Source: Anaerolineae bacterium (GTDB taxonomy: Bacteria > Chloroflexota > Anaerolineae > Aggregatilineales > Phototrophicaceae). Taken from it: a stretch of 5,928 nucleotides of DNA. Numbering within the stretch: position 1 is the stretch's first letter; the number at the start of each line of letters is the position of its first letter. The notes below the pieces were generated by a model. The model was not told where the DNA came from. It made no database searches and saw nothing but the letters and a program-made list of their open reading frames with translations. Positions 5,810 to 5,928 of this stretch are shown here, piece by piece. Position numbers and translations under genes: made by a program. Location of the stretch: positions 1 through 5,928 of the forward strand of contig JALONZ010000145.1 of the NCBI GenBank assembly GCA_025454675.1, given 5' to 3'.

Positions 5810-5928
5810 ATGAATATTGGCGAGTTGTTACAAAATGCGAATGTCCCGATTGTTGTCATCATCTGCGGGGGGATGTGTTTAATCAGCCTCGCGTTGGTGA
5901 TTATTTTGCCCATCATCACAGGCACACT
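5810..5928 (+). CDS. Start of a membrane protein, cut by the right edge
   Basis: ATG 5810 opens a frame that stays open for 39 codons to the window end. The visible sequence has a short polar start (MNIGELLQNAN) and then one long hydrophobic stretch (about residues 12-37, beginning VPIVVIICGG). It begins 12 bp after the preceding stop with only a weak GAAAG (5797-5801) as ribosome site. The same strand and close spacing suggest that it continues the NUDIX operon. The family cannot be judged from this fragment. Confidence 0.6.
   Translation, partial: MNIGELLQNANVPIVVIICGGMCLISLALVIILPIITGT

Overview
This 5.9 kb window is dense bacterial DNA of moderate, slightly AT-leaning composition. Almost every base is coding and genes are spaced tightly. 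Six genes lie on the minus strand (positions 1 to 4741) and three on the plus strand (4827 to the right edge), diverging from an 85-bp promoter region. There are no RNA genes, mobile elements or CRISPR arrays. The protein styles (a GT-C glycosyltransferase with an early Asp-Glu pair, an ACT_7-like regulator, a ParB/sulfiredoxin-fold protein and a JAMM peptidase, all in short operons) recall Chloroflexota of the Anaerolineae type. That taxonomic guess is inference from protein style only.

Left block, read right to left on the minus strand. The ParB/sulfiredoxin-fold protein (4741 to 3920) resembles free-serine kinases of the SerK/SbnI type and is followed after 5 bp by a small ACT-domain protein. 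A 101-bp gap with a candidate promoter, a pair of direct repeats and a 12-bp palindrome precedes a second, very compact cluster. This holds a 121-aa predicted beta-rich protein of unknown function, a JAMM/JAB metallopeptidase with a C-terminal membrane anchor, an A24-type prepilin peptidase with no cysteines, and a large GT-C membrane glycosyltransferase that runs off the left edge. Junctions in this cluster are a 1-bp stop/start overlap, an 11-bp gap and a 3-bp gap, so these four genes are very probably co-transcribed.

Right block, plus strand. A NUDIX hydrolase with a perfect Nudix box overlaps by 4 bp a single-pass membrane protein with a cysteine-bearing outer domain. A further membrane protein begins at 5810 and is cut by the right edge.

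Two ideas on joint function (inference). The ParB-like and ACT proteins may form an amino-acid-sensing or serine-phosphorylating pair. The four-gene cluster places an isopeptidase-like JAMM enzyme at the membrane beside a pilin-processing type enzyme and a sugar transferase, suggesting a cell-surface maturation role. No ubiquitin-like protein, E1 or E2 gene is present in the window.
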